Source: Hygrocybe punicea (taxonomy: Eukaryota; Basidiomycota; Agaricomycetes; Agaricales; Hygrophoraceae). Taken from it: DNA of 64,000 nt. Below the pieces are notes generated by a model. It had not been told where the DNA came from and made no database searches. It saw nothing but the letters and a program-made list of their open reading frames with translations. Location: NCBI GenBank assembly GCA_963556145.1, contig OY744471.1, forward strand, positions 5,139,590 to 5,203,589, read 5' to 3'. Position 1 is the stretch's first letter. Every line of letters starts with the position of its first letter. The position numbers and the translations under genes are program-made. Shown piece by piece: positions 45,145 to 55,439 of the stretch.

Positions 45145-46037
45145 CTCTACGTGTCATTCGCTTTCTCGTTAATATATTATATTTCCTCGGTCCCGCTTCC
45201 ATTTTGCTTGGCATTATCAGACTGTTACGCCGGCAACAACCATGACGATTATGATGCGTCTAACAAAATCCATCACTAAGACCATCTGCTATCATCTTAT
45301 CAATGCTTGTCGCTTGCTGATCTTTGAGCCTAGTTTGGAAATTGTGATGAAGCTGCTGCTTGTGTGTCATGGTTGACAGAATCAGCACCCTTGCAGCATC
45401 CACAGATTTATGGCTACACTGCTGCGCCGGCACTCATTATGACAAATATGACAAATGTCATCTTTGAGGATCACCCTGCTATAATCTTATCAACGGCCAT
45501 CATCTGCTGATCTTTGAGCCTCGTATTGAAATTATGATATAGCTGCTGCTTTCATGTCATGATTGACAGATTGAGTATTGTTGCGGCACACATAGATTCA
45601 TGGCTACTGCTGAACCGTTGTATATCATGCTGAGATTGTTTCAGCTGGGAAGTCAAGATGATACAGGTTCAACACTTGTAGCATTAAGGTGGTCATGACA
45701 CTAGGGCTGCATTTCTGATATATCTGATGTTATTGATCTTCGCAGCCATGAATTATCTTGGATTGGGGGGAAAGACATTGTTGGTGACCAATGTTACATT
45801 TATATCAATATGCTTGATGTGATATATTTTCATCTAGGTAACCATAAATTATCTGGGTTGACCTTGTTGTTATCATTGTGGCACTGGATGTTACTTATGA
45901 TTTATCTGATCAGGTCTTATAAGACTTTCTCATATGGTTTTCAATTTCCTGATGGACATCATGCTTTTTAGTTTGGATTACACAATGAATGGGCCAAATA
46001 TAATAGGCGCGAATCTTTGTACGTCCGTCCATTTTGA
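45145..46037. repeat. Intergenic with ~190-bp tandem duplication
   Basis: Two copies, about 45238-45430 and 45431-45620, share ATCTTATCAA, CTGCTGATCTTTGAGCCT, AGCTGCTGCTT and TGATTGACAGA. Further down (45630-45960) there is only A+T-rich sequence without a gene. Confidence 0.6.
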
Positions 46038-46040
46038 CGC

Positions 46041-47211
46041 ATCTACCGAGATGTTTACATTCCCGTATTACAAGGCGGCTCATCATTGGACGGTCAAAGG
46101 TCGATAGCCGACTTTTTTAACATCCTGGACCATCTTATCTTAGCTGTGAATACCAATGATTACGAACTGCAAAAGCTCGACGACGAGCGTCGACCATTGG
46201 CTAATCCTCCACTCGAACGATCGTCTCCGGGGAATATCGTCGCCGGGAACTACCTTATCAGTAAGTTTCCTTGAGCCTATAAGATGTTTCCCAAATGCGC
46301 AACTTCGCTCCAGAGCCTACGAATCCGGGTCGGGTAATCGCTTTCAAGAATTTTTCTACATTTTTCGACTCGTCGTTTGAGAAACCTGATTCACCTTCGA
46401 AAATTGCTGCCAAAAGAATTAAACTTGATGAAGGAGAGTCTACAGTAACTGAAAGATTGACCAGGGTAAGGTTCCACCTTCTCTCCCCTATCAGTTTCTA
46501 ACTCGTAGCAGGGTCGCACCGACGATAGCCAGAGCTTCAAGATGAGACTCGTTTATAGAGACAAAGGATGTGCCGTCTGTTTGGCAACTGGGAGCCAGGA
46601 AATCTACAAATACCGCGAAGACTCGAATCGTTATGAGGGAGGACATATCATCGACTTTACATATCGTAAGCTAGTAAGCCACTGTCTCTATAATTCTTGA
46701 GTACCTTTTTTAACTTATCCTGTTATTTATCTAGTGGGATGCTAAAGGATATTCGGCCCTAGTAAGTGATCCTTTCGCCGATCCCGCCAATGCCGGCAAT
46801 AAGTTTGCAAGTCCAAGCACGCGGTTGAAGAAGGAACTTAGGCGAATTAACTCCCTGGACAATGGGATCTTGTTATGCTTGAAGCATCATAGCGATTACG
46901 ACCATTTCCGCTTCGCGATTCATCCTGAGGTCAGGACTACCTTTCCTTCCTTATACAATCTTTATAACTTTTCTTTTGAGCAGACCCACAATATATTTTC
47001 TTTTCATCCTGTCACTGCCGAACTCCACGGCGTCGAAGTGAAGGCCCCATGGAAAGACCAAGATGTGCTCTACCCTCCCCCGCAACCCGCATTCCTCCAG
47101 TTGCACTACCTCACATCCGTTTCGAGGAATATGAAGGACAGCGGGGACGATTACGAACTGGACGATGACGCCGAAGATTATGAGGAGCTCTCCGAACCAG
47201 AGGAAGGCTAG
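46041..47211 (+). CDS. HNH-nuclease-like protein, 5' end uncertain
   Basis: Exons: (46041 or earlier)-46260, 46314-46465, 46512-46673, 46735-46929 and 46984-47211; the last four junctions are in frame. An N-terminal segment reads YIPVLQGGSSLDGQRSIADF, but no ATG lies in frame before a TGA at 46035, so a first exon is missing from the model. The core has GCAVCLATGSQEIY, EGGHIIDF and INSLDNGILLCLKHHSDYDH, which match the His-Asn-His motif type of fungal HNH (HNH_2-like) proteins: GHI, then LDNGILL, then HHSDYDH. The tail is acidic. Family members may cut DNA; no partner is known here. Confidence 0.75.
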
Positions 47212-47417
47212 CTGAAAATTTGGCACGTCAGGTCGATATAGGACCGAGACCTAGAAATACTTTTTCGACTCGGAAAAAGACCAAATTGTACTCATAGCTC
47301 ACCCTGTGTAGTCACATCTAGGCATCCTACCACGCTCGTCCTAAACCATCCCTCGATTGATAATGGGCTATGTTCGACTACTGAGTGATATTGTCAATGC
47401 GGAAGCCCAGCATGCTT
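47212..47417. other. Intergenic
   Basis: No gene seen between the HNH-like gene and the palindrome. Confidence 0.4.
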
Positions 47418-47621
47418 CCTTCATGTTTGATTGAGATCCTGACCTATAGTAGCTACAGAAATCCATGCTGACCGTTCCGATCCTGCTGGGGTGTTTGGAC
47501 AAAGCGACATGTGTTGGGAACTTGGCACGCGGAAATTAGCGTAATGACATATAATGCAAAACACGACAAATATCATTCCATTCCATTGGCAGGCACTCAA
47601 CAATATCGTACACTGGCTATG

Positions 47622-48268
47622 TTATATAAATCCACTATTCCGGCAAATGAGTGGGGAGGAATTCCCAGGCTGGCCTAAGTTCCACCGGGTCTTCTGGGAG
47701 GAACGATTCAATGGTAAGCTAGTGACCTACTATTAGCAGCTGTCATATGTATGAGGACAGGGAACAGGACTTACAATGTCATTCTTGACGCCAACTACAA
47801 GATCTACGCCAATGAGTGGGTTCACGAGGCGGATGCTGATGTAACAAGAAGCAAAACGTCAGTCTTGTTAGGCAAGTCTCAGAGGACCTGTCCTTACATA
47901 TATACATCTTTGTGACCGTGACCTCGCTGCAGGATAAACCTTTTCGGCGGCTCCGCAAGAATGATGTGCTTCCCTGCGAGCGGTTCATGATAGGAGAAGC
48001 CTGCGCCGATGCTTACAGGGCCCGCCAAGATTGCAAACAGATCGTCTTGGCTTTGACGAATGTCCCACTAACATTTCCATGTTGTAGTCAGCACACAACT
48101 TTAGATGTTGAATAGTGTCGTACGTACGATCTGTCGCTCGAAGAGGGGAGGAACTGCGGCTGCAGTCTTGATAGGCTCGTCAACGCCGTTGTTGGTGGCA
48201 TACATTCCACCGATAGGAGAATTATGATAAGCTTTGAGTCGATACAAGCCGGGGTGAGGATGCGCCAT
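47622..48268 (-). CDS. Small protein, palindrome left copy, stop-loss extension
   Basis: Minus-strand copy with the same four-exon layout as its partner. Exon 1 is 48268-48128 (MAHPHPGLYRLKAYHN, PPLFERQI), then WDIRQSQDDLFAIL, AEPPKRFILQR and VVGVKND. The final exon reads VTSLPLNRSS. At the position of the partner's TAG stop this copy has TGG, so translation continues for 18 codons to TAA at 47624-47622. The TATA-like site is TATTTAAG (48328-48321), weaker than the partner's TATATAAG. Family discussion is under the right copy. The coding frame is otherwise intact, so both copies may be expressed. Confidence 0.6.
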
Positions 48269-49259
48269 GATGAAGTGTTAGGTGAGGTAGGTGGGGCTTT
48301 CAGTTGAGAGTTCTGCCAATCTTAAATACGTGAGATTCGGCATACTCCAGCTAGGTTGAAATTCCAAACCGAATCGACGAAAAGCAGGGCTTGAAGCTTG
48401 AGGCCTTGAGGCTGGCACCTGGTCAAGATAGACTCGCGACCAGTACCGTTCTATCTTTGCCCCAGATAACGAAGGGCAGTCACTAGCCTATGATCAAGAC
48501 AGGTTACGAAGTAACGGAGACTGAAAGCCAGACTGCTGCGTCACGGTTACGGCGACATCGATGAAGAAAAATGCGAACTGATAATAATAATATGTTTTTC
48601 AACTCCCAGTCCCCCAGCTGCCGAACAACATGAACGTACGTATTGCGAATACCGGTGATATCCAATCGCGAACAGACAGATTCGTAAAAGAACCCGAGGC
48701 TAAAACAGCGTGGTTTACCATGTTTTCCACTTGCCATTTCGACCGTGCTTCCGTGATGCTGTGTATTCCATGTTATCAATAGATCAAGGCTCCCGCAAAC
48801 GACCTCGTTTGGACAATTACCAAACACCGCATACCGTCTCCTTCCAATAATTTGAAGAACCAGGCCAATCGATCAAATGGTTATTAGTCGTGTGCCTTTA
48901 CGTAACTAAAACACTTCTGCTCCCCACGCACGTGCCCTTTCTTACGAGAACGGTCAGTTTTTAGCTTCGGGTTCTTCTTCGGGTTCTTCTACGAATCTGT
49001 CTGTTCGCGATTGGATATCGCCGGTATTCGCAATACGTACGTTCATGTTGTTCTGGGGGACTGGGAGTTTAAAAACATATTGTTTCTCAGTTCGCATTGA
49101 TGCAGAATTGCAGTACATGTGACGATTGTAATCAAAGCAAGGTTATTCCATGGCCAGGTACCAGCCCTCCCGTCAACAAGCACTGCCTTTCGTCGAATAC
49201 ATTCATCCGGAGTGGAATTTCTCCATGATCAACCTAGCTGGACTATACCGAATCTCACG

Positions 49260-49267
49260 TATATAAG
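49260..49267 (+). promoter_or_regulatory. TATA box of the right-copy gene
   Basis: TATATAAG lies 54 bp before the ATG at 49321. The mirror position in the left arm reads TATTTAAG. Confidence 0.5.
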
Positions 49268-49320
49268 ACCGCAGAACTCCCAACTGAAGTCCCACCTACC
49301 TCACCTAACAACACTTCGTC

Positions 49321-49917
49321 ATGGCGTATCCTCACCCCGGCTTGTATCGACTCAAAGCCTTTCCTAATTGTCCTATTGGTGGAATGTATGCCACCAGAAA
49401 CGGCTATGACGAGCCTATCACGACTGCAGCCGCAGTTCCTCCCCTCTTCGAGCGACAGATCGTACGTACGACACTACTCAACATCTAAAGTTGTGTGCTG
49501 ACCACAACATGGAAATGTTAGTGGGACGTTCGTAAAATCCAAGGAGATCTGTTTGCAATCTTGACGAGCCCTGTAAGCATCGCCGCAGGCTTCTCCTTCC
49601 AGAAGTCGCTCCCAGGCGAGCACATCATTCTTGCGGAGCCGCCGAAAAGGTTTATCCTGCAGCGAGTTCCCTGTCACAAAGATGTATATATGTAAGGACA
49701 GGTCCCTCTGAGACTTGCCTAACAAGGACGACGGACTGACGTTTTTGCTTCTTGTTACATCAGCATCATCCTCGTGAACCCACGCATTGGCGTAGATTAT
49801 GTAGTTGGCGTCAAGGATGACACTGTAAGTCCTGTTACTTGTCCTCATACATATGGCAACTGCTAATAATAGGTCACCAGCTTACCATTGAAGCGTTCCA
49901 CCACGGAACCCCGATAG
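49321..49917 (+). CDS. Small protein, palindrome right copy (beta-trefoil type?)
   Basis: Four exons: 49321-49461, 49522-49691, 49764-49824 and 49873-49917; 138 aa. It has no signal peptide and begins MAYPHPGLYRLKAFPN, then PIGGMYATRNGYDEP, WDVRKIQGDLFAI, EPPKRFILQR and VDYVVGVKDDTVTSLPL. The repeated pattern of short strands (GLYRL, WDV..DLFAI, YVVGV) and size resemble mushroom beta-trefoil proteins, notably the I66 serine-protease inhibitors (cospin type, about 150 aa). This is a weak resemblance by eye and the family should be treated as unknown. Upstream, a TATA box and C/T-rich leader look like an active promoter. The gene is divergent from its copy across about 1.05 kb. Confidence 0.65.
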
Positions 49918-50299
49918 AACATAGGCCAGCCTGGGAATTCCTCCCAGCTCATTTGCCGGAATAGTGGATTTATATAACATAGCCAGTGTACGATATTGTT
50001 GAGTGCCTGCCAATGGAATGATATTTGTCGTGTTTTGCATTATATGTCATTACGCTAATTGTATACTACTCAAGTTCCCAACATGCGGCTCCACCTCGGC
50101 AGGTGAAGAGGGTCCCGTCCGTGTTAACCAAGATCACTTCCTGTTGGCCTGAACACCGAGGAATGGTCAGCATGGATTTCTGTGGTTATTGGTCAGGGTC
50201 TCAACCAAACATCAAGGATCCCCAATGTGAAATGTAGTGTAGTTTACATGGGAGTGAGTCTCAATAATGTCGTTAGACCGAAATTGCTACCTGTATAGG

Positions 50300-51690
50300 T
50301 CAGAATCTCATCAATCTCGGACGCTGCCTTTTTTTATGTCCCAGAAACGCTGTGACCCGAACGGCGGTGTAGGGAAGGTACGACGTAGTCCTGCATGTGT
50401 CGGCGGCTGTCTGCTTGTAGTTGGCAATCTGTATCCTCCTCAAGTGATCCTCATGTCTCTCATTTTTTCGCAAGACAAGCTTAGGCATGCTCAAAAGATC
50501 CCGCCCGCCCACATACACATATCGATGTTTCGAGATCGAACGGGGCGGCTCCGCCATATCACCGCCGTTGACATTCGTGTGCAGGACGTGTTTTTGGTTG
50601 TAGTGTCCAAGCGGGAGATATCCTTGAGTTTAGTGTTGTTGAGAAAGGGAGCGGTATGATCAGAGTTTGCTAGGCCCAAGGGGGAGCGGTTCTTGAAGAT
50701 TGGTTACAAGGTTACGGATGCCTTGGGTGTCGAGGAACAGTGATCGAACAAAAAAGTTATTTGCGGAGCAAACGCAGCCAGCTCACCTTGGGGGGAATGA
50801 CATAACTGGGATGCAAGTGTCCGATGGTGTGCACAAACCGTTACATCGCTGAATCATAGTCCGCTTTTGGCGTAAAGATGGTCTCTGTATTCGGCAGTGA
50901 ATGTCCCCGACACCCGATGGGTCCAGTGATGGTGTCTGGCGAGGTTAAGTGCTAATTAAAATGAGGTCCAGCTTTGCGGATGTCGCCTTTTCTCGTAGAC
51001 GGTGGGAACACTGGCGATTTAAACAAACCTTCCCGTCAATTGTGAGTACAACAATTTAGCGCCACCCAGAAATAATCTCAAACAACCTGAGGGAATGTAC
51101 CAGAATACGCCACTAAGTTGTTCTCGAGGTAAAAGACGGTCAAAGTTGTGATATCGAGTCCCCAGAATTTGTTGTCCGTGAAACCAAGTTTCGGACGGTG
51201 GCGGAAGCTGCCCCCTGCGGTGGGAGACGATCACAAGGTAGTATGGACGGATGACTTGAGACCTGTTCATTTCGTGGTAATTTAGCTGCGATGTCACCAA
51301 AGGTGGGGTACCAAGATACCTTCGTATGCATAGCAAGCACCAGTCCCACACATGAAAATCGCCTCATCTCTTGCTACAACAATATCTTTTGCGTGCCGAT
51401 CCATTGCCTCGCATCCCAGTCCACAACCCCACCATATCCACGGATGCTTGATAGGAGAGGACGCGGTTTGTAGCCACGTCGACGAGGTACCGATTTGGAT
51501 TTTCCTCTTGGAAGCCTAGGGCTCGGTTTGTGGTTCATGAACAGTGCGAGGTTTCGGAACTGCGGTCAACGGCGCAGATGCAGAGAAGAGGGACTGGTTG
51601 GTTGAGATTCCGATACAGAAGAAAAGTCCCATCTCTGAGACATGAGAACGAAACAGTTATCTGAGGTGATCATAAGTTGAGGATTGTAGA
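50300..51690 (-). pseudogene. VPS11/PEP5 relic
   Basis: Minus-strand blocks in several frames follow Vps11 order. DGTFLLYRNLNQ with LTAVPKPRTVHEPQTEP is part of the N-terminal propeller. Next are VATNRVLSYQAS, CGLGCEAMDRHAKDIVVARD, GTGACYAYEG, a YLVIVS segment, RTTNSGD, and TVFxLE-like and YSGTFP pieces. Helical-repeat blocks follow: IRNLVTNLQE, GLANSDHTA with NTKLKDISRLDT, and LRKNERHEDHLR. Vps11/Pep5 is the scaffold subunit of the HOPS and CORVET tethering complexes. The normal protein is about 1,000 aa, and this copy covers roughly the first two thirds with many frameshifts. It is certainly non-functional. Confidence 0.7.
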
Positions 51691-51789
51691 CACGGGAAAA
51701 AAACCGTGTATGGGATGTGGACGGTTGCTAGGTTGAACTTTTGTTAGGTTGAACTCGCCTTACGCCAGGTATGAGCGCAAAGCCAAGGT

Positions 51790-52150
51790 GTAAAGAATGG
51801 TTGTTGACTCACCCAGGAATAGATGATGCACACCACCAGCTCCCATGATGTATCTGTAACGATAGGGTATAAGTCATAAAAAATGATCTAGCATTCAGTT
51901 CGCCCACTTGACTACGCCCATCTCGTCGAGGGCCGCCTTGATCTCGGCCGTTAGAGGTGTCGATGCCAGATCTCCATTATTTAACTTGACGGCTGTTGAA
52001 CGACCTCCTAAGGGCAAACAGTAAAACCGCAAGAAGGGACTGGAATATATAATGTGTGAATAACGGCGCCCTCAAACGGCCTCTGAATATATTTCGTTAC
52101 CAGGAAAACGTCCAGATATTGGGAATGACCTGGATGAACGTCAATCCTGA
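51790..52150 (-). pseudogene. DUF4336-like gene fragment
   Basis: On the minus strand the pieces VIPNIWTFS, RPFEGAVI and LGGRSTAVKLNNGDL are followed by ASTPLTAEIKAALDEMG and, after an intron near 51887-51846, YIMGAGGVHHLFLG. This order and the GGRSTAVKL motif fit fungal DUF4336 proteins, which have a metallo-hydrolase-like fold. Only the 5' third is present and the WV-type residues after GDL are deleted. Divided from the VPS11 relic by less than 150 bp. Confidence 0.6.
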
Positions 52151-52387
52151 ATACCGAGGTTGTTATGATACCTCACCTGATGGATAACTACGTCTGACGA
52201 CATGTATGGTATCCAGCTGATCACAGACTTTTACAGCTCGCTATCAACCCATACACGTGCACTTGTATTGACGTCCTGTGAAAAAATTGTTTTATAAAAA
52301 GAAGAAATTAGAGCCTAGAAAGTTGGTTGCATCAAGATAATGACCATAGAAGCTCAAACTTCCAACCGCTAGTCAATAGGATGCAAA

Positions 52388-54007
52388 TTGAAGGAGATAG
52401 GCTGTGCTTGCGCATCCAAGTCATGTGACAAGAACATAAACCTGAAACCAGATGTTAGCCCCAAAACCGCTCTCCTAACTCCCATGTCTATCAAATCCAG
52501 GGCAAAATCAGTCGTTTCCCGAAGCTCAGGCTTTCTTCGCTCTGCCTTCCATATTGATTCAAAGCCAGCAGTTTATGTTTGTGGACTTCTCGGAACACTG
52601 TCTGTTGGTGCCAGTGGAGCAGACAATTGGATGGCAACCGACTTCATTGCAATCCGACATTTAATTGGTGCTCGTGATAACCTCAGTACGTGGTTGTGTG
52701 GTACCTCTATCCGTGAAGCTGGGACATTCCTTCTTGGTGATCCTGGTTGCGACAGGATCGTCTTCAACCCACCACCATTTGAGACTGTGCTCAATGTAGA
52801 TCCAACAAAGCTTTGTGCCGAATACACCAGCAAAGTCAAGGATTTATCAGCCAAGCTATCATATGGTGACACCCTCATCCTCGTGTTGGTGGGTCACGCT
52901 TTGAAAGCAACTGGTGCATTTGTAATCGGTGATCCGGGACACGACTCGCATCGTCTGCTCGAGCGAGGAGCCTTGGAGGTGTATGTCAGTGGAACAAAAG
53001 GAGATGTGCTACTCATCAACACAGCATGTTATTCTGCAACGTGGGAGAGTCCTTTTTGGAGCCTTATAGCTGTGGCCAGCGCAACACAGGAGGCTGTATC
53101 ATTGGTCCAATCTGGTTCTGGACAGTTCCGAGGTGGATTTTTCACAAATGCACTCATTGCGGAACATGTCCATGAGTTTCAGCTCCATGCACCATGCCCA
53201 GGGTCAATGAATGACGATGGGAACCGTGGACCACAACGGGTTCACGATTTTGGCCCTGACAAGGTAGCTGCCCCATGTTGCCTCCTCCCAAAGCCAAGTC
53301 TTCAAGGCGTCTCCGATTGGATTTATAGATGGAGAAATCAGATTGGACGCACGTACACCTCAGCAGATATATGCTTTATACCCTGCACGAACGACAGGTC
53401 CCACTCACTCCCATTCCTCCCCCTCACTTCTCCTATGGCTACCTTACACCGTCTACCTTGTGTTCTCCCATCACCTCCTCTGGACCTCACATCTTCTTCC
53501 TCAGCTTCTGCTTGTCCTCAACCACTAGTTCCGATACACCAGCCGGTATTGTTGTCTACAAGAGACGGAGACGAACTTGCAACGCGGGCTTTAGATCTTT
53601 TGCAGTTTATGCCGATAAACACTGCAACGGAGATCTCAACTATTATGCGGTGTTCGCAAGTAGTTTATGGAGGCAAACGTGGTAACCCCCTGGACGAAGT
53701 TAGCAAGAGTAAACTTCTTGCGCAGTTGAGGAATCGGGCGCATCAGATGGAGCTTGGGCTGAAAGTTGCAAAGTGTTTGGGGTGGACCGAAGCAGTAGAA
53801 AAATTGGGTGGACCAAAAGGCGAACAGCTCCCGATGTATTCTCTGCAGGAACAGGCAGAACGAAGTGGCTGCCTCGTCAAGTCATTAATCGTCTGCGAAA
53901 CCAAATATCAAGAATGGAATGCTGTTGCAAGTTGGTTGGCGAGAGTCTGGGATGCCTCTGGACGTCCGACAGTCATGCGAGGCGATTGGGATTTAGCCAT
54001 GGAATAG
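52388..54007 (+). CDS. Caspase-fold (C13/C14-like) protein
   Basis: A single long exon of 539 aa. The central part has the layout of a caspase/legumain-like fold: strand and helix before LVGHALKATGAFVIGDPG (His170), then DVLLINTACYSATWESPFW (Cys214). These positions match the catalytic His-Gly and Cys-containing motifs of C13/C14 peptidases, where GHG and AC(Y/H)SG are usual. Here they read GHA and ACYSA. SGSGQFRGGFFTNALIAEH follows, as in an agaric-expanded family. A Ser/Pro-rich linker (about 355-390) and a helical C-terminus complete it. The start may instead be Met33. There is no signal peptide. Peptidase activity is an inference. Convergent with the MYND gene. Confidence 0.75.
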   Translation: MKEIGCACASKSCDKNINLKPDVSPKTALLTPMSIKSRAKSVVSRSSGFLRSAFHIDSKPAVYVCGLLGTLSVGASGADNWMATDFIAIRHLIGARDNLSTWLCGTSIREAGTFLLGDPGCDRIVFNPPPFETVLNVDPTKLCAEYTSKVKDLSAKLSYGDTLILVLVGHALKATGAFVIGDPGHDSHRLLERGALEVYVSGTKGDVLLINTACYSATWESPFWSLIAVASATQEAVSLVQSGSGQFRGGFFTNALIAEHVHEFQLHAPCPGSMNDDGNRGPQRVHDFGPDKVAAPCCLLPKPSLQGVSDWIYRWRNQIGRTYTSADICFIPCTNDRSHSLPFLPLTSPMATLHRLPCVLPSPPLDLTSSSSASACPQPLVPIHQPVLLSTRDGDELATRALDLLQFMPINTATEISTIMRCSQVVYGGKRGNPLDEVSKSKLLAQLRNRAHQMELGLKVAKCLGWTEAVEKLGGPKGEQLPMYSLQEQAERSGCLVKSLIVCETKYQEWNAVASWLARVWDASGRPTVMRGDWDLAME

Positions 54008-54285
54008 AGCAAAGCAGAGATGGCCGTAGATAACTTGTGATTATGAAAGTGTGACTTGGACATGTACAACCCCTTCCCCAACCCTTCCCTCGAAATGCTT
54101 CATTCAGTGCATTGGTGAGAATCGTGTACACTGGCAAATTACGCAAACTGCACAGTCTACGTGGTGAACGTTGAACAGTTGAGTACATGTATAACGACTA
54201 TACCAAGTGATTTTCCGTAACGATGTCGAATGAAAGCAAAGAGGTACGAAGAAGTTCAAGTGGTCACAGTGGCCATCGTGTGGAT

Positions 54286-55416
54286 TTAGAGCGGGTATGG
54301 GTTTTTCATCAAACGGCTAAATTTTTTCTTCAGCTTCACAAGCGTTCCAACGTATTCGAAAAGTCTTCCTGCGATGGCCGCTTCATGCAGCTTGATCGGA
54401 TCTGCATAACGATGGTCGAAGAACTCCCTGTACACCCCCTTCAACTTGATTTTTTCTTCGTCCGTTTTACAGTATACGAAACCATAGTCCACAGTGACAG
54501 ATGGTATCAAGTGTCCCTCCTTCGCCATAACGTACTGCTTGAGATCCCAAACGGACTTGTTGGACATCGGGCTATGCTCCAATACATCTTCGAGGTGAAG
54601 AATGTTTCGAAGATTGGTCCCGAGCCCTTTGGCGCGGAAAAGGGCGATAAGAGCTGAAGACTGATATGCCGTGTAGAACTCGTCGAAAGTGCACCGGGCG
54701 AGCAAATCCTGATAAATTTTCGCAACTGAACCTTCATTCCACTCGTCAGGACTGACGCAGAAACCGAATTGAACCCAAAGAAGCTGGTCTGGTGATGGAC
54801 GCCAATGCGAAAAAAGGAGATGGCAGAGAGTGAAACATGCACGCTTTTTTTCCGGCCAACTGTCACGAGTGCTCGTCATCTGGGCAAGGGAGGAATTAGG
54901 TGAACCGCCAGTGAATCGCCATGCACGCATCATCGCGTCGTAGGTAGGATCTGTAGGTGGGGTTTTCGAATGATCGAGTACCCATTGATTTTCCAAGAAC
55001 CACGGGTAATAACCACCTCGATTGTCTGCCGGCAATTGCTCAAAAGTCTCTATTATCCCTTCAACTAGTGTCCCTTTGATAAACCATCCGTGCAGCGTCT
55101 TTGGGCTGACTCTTTGATAAAGAATCAATCCGGTGTATAACCCCAACAGTTTGGAGCTGTTCTCAGGCGTGACGGCACGGTCAAACCCATAGTCTTTACA
55201 AGTTTGAGGATCCTCAGGAAAACAATCCCGGATACAGGCTTGAGCGAGATAGTAGGCAGTGACAATAGGCCGGCGTGGATTGCATTCAAAGATGTGATTG
55301 ACCCACAACTCTCGCTGGCATTCCTTGCTGCAGTACCAAGCGTCTGGTGTCTTACACCCTGAGCATCTCCTGGTAGCTGGTTCGTCGCAGGCTTGACACT
55401 GATGCGTCATAAGCAA
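54286..55416 (-). CDS. MYND-type zinc finger protein, 376 aa
   Basis: Single exon on the minus strand. The N-terminus has a complete MYND zinc finger: C7-x2-C10, C18-x2-C21, WYCSKECQRELW and NHIFEC. The remaining 320 residues are helical with GSPNSSLAQM and LFSHWRPSPDQLLWVQFG but no SET or other catalytic domain. MYND fingers mediate protein-protein contacts, and such stand-alone MYND proteins form a large family in agarics. Start Met1 or Met3 are equally possible. The end is 279 bp from the end of the caspase-fold gene. Confidence 0.85.
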   Translation of the reverse strand: MLMTHQCQACDEPATRRCSGCKTPDAWYCSKECQRELWVNHIFECNPRRPIVTAYYLAQACIRDCFPEDPQTCKDYGFDRAVTPENSSKLLGLYTGLILYQRVSPKTLHGWFIKGTLVEGIIETFEQLPADNRGGYYPWFLENQWVLDHSKTPPTDPTYDAMMRAWRFTGGSPNSSLAQMTSTRDSWPEKKRACFTLCHLLFSHWRPSPDQLLWVQFGFCVSPDEWNEGSVAKIYQDLLARCTFDEFYTAYQSSALIALFRAKGLGTNLRNILHLEDVLEHSPMSNKSVWDLKQYVMAKEGHLIPSVTVDYGFVYCKTDEEKIKLKGVYREFFDHRYADPIKLHEAAIAGRLFEYVGTLVKLKKKFSRLMKNPYPL

Positions 55417-55439
55417 ACCAGTGACGTGAATGTAGGTCG

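Larger units (their letters stand above)
47418..50222. repeat. 2.8-kb imperfect palindrome
   Basis: Outer arms of about 0.9 kb (47418-48350 and 49240-50222) and inner arms of about 120 bp (48571-48698 and 48980-49099) are reverse complements. The symmetry centre is near 48820, with a unique core of about 280 bp. Shared phrases include AATATCGTACACTGGCTATG and CGTACGTACGATCTGTCGCT with their complements. Each outer arm carries one copy of the small four-exon gene. Confidence 0.9.

Noticed and set aside
53329..53685. Plus-strand frame of 118 codons
   Set aside because: Shadow frame within the caspase-fold gene, without its own motif.
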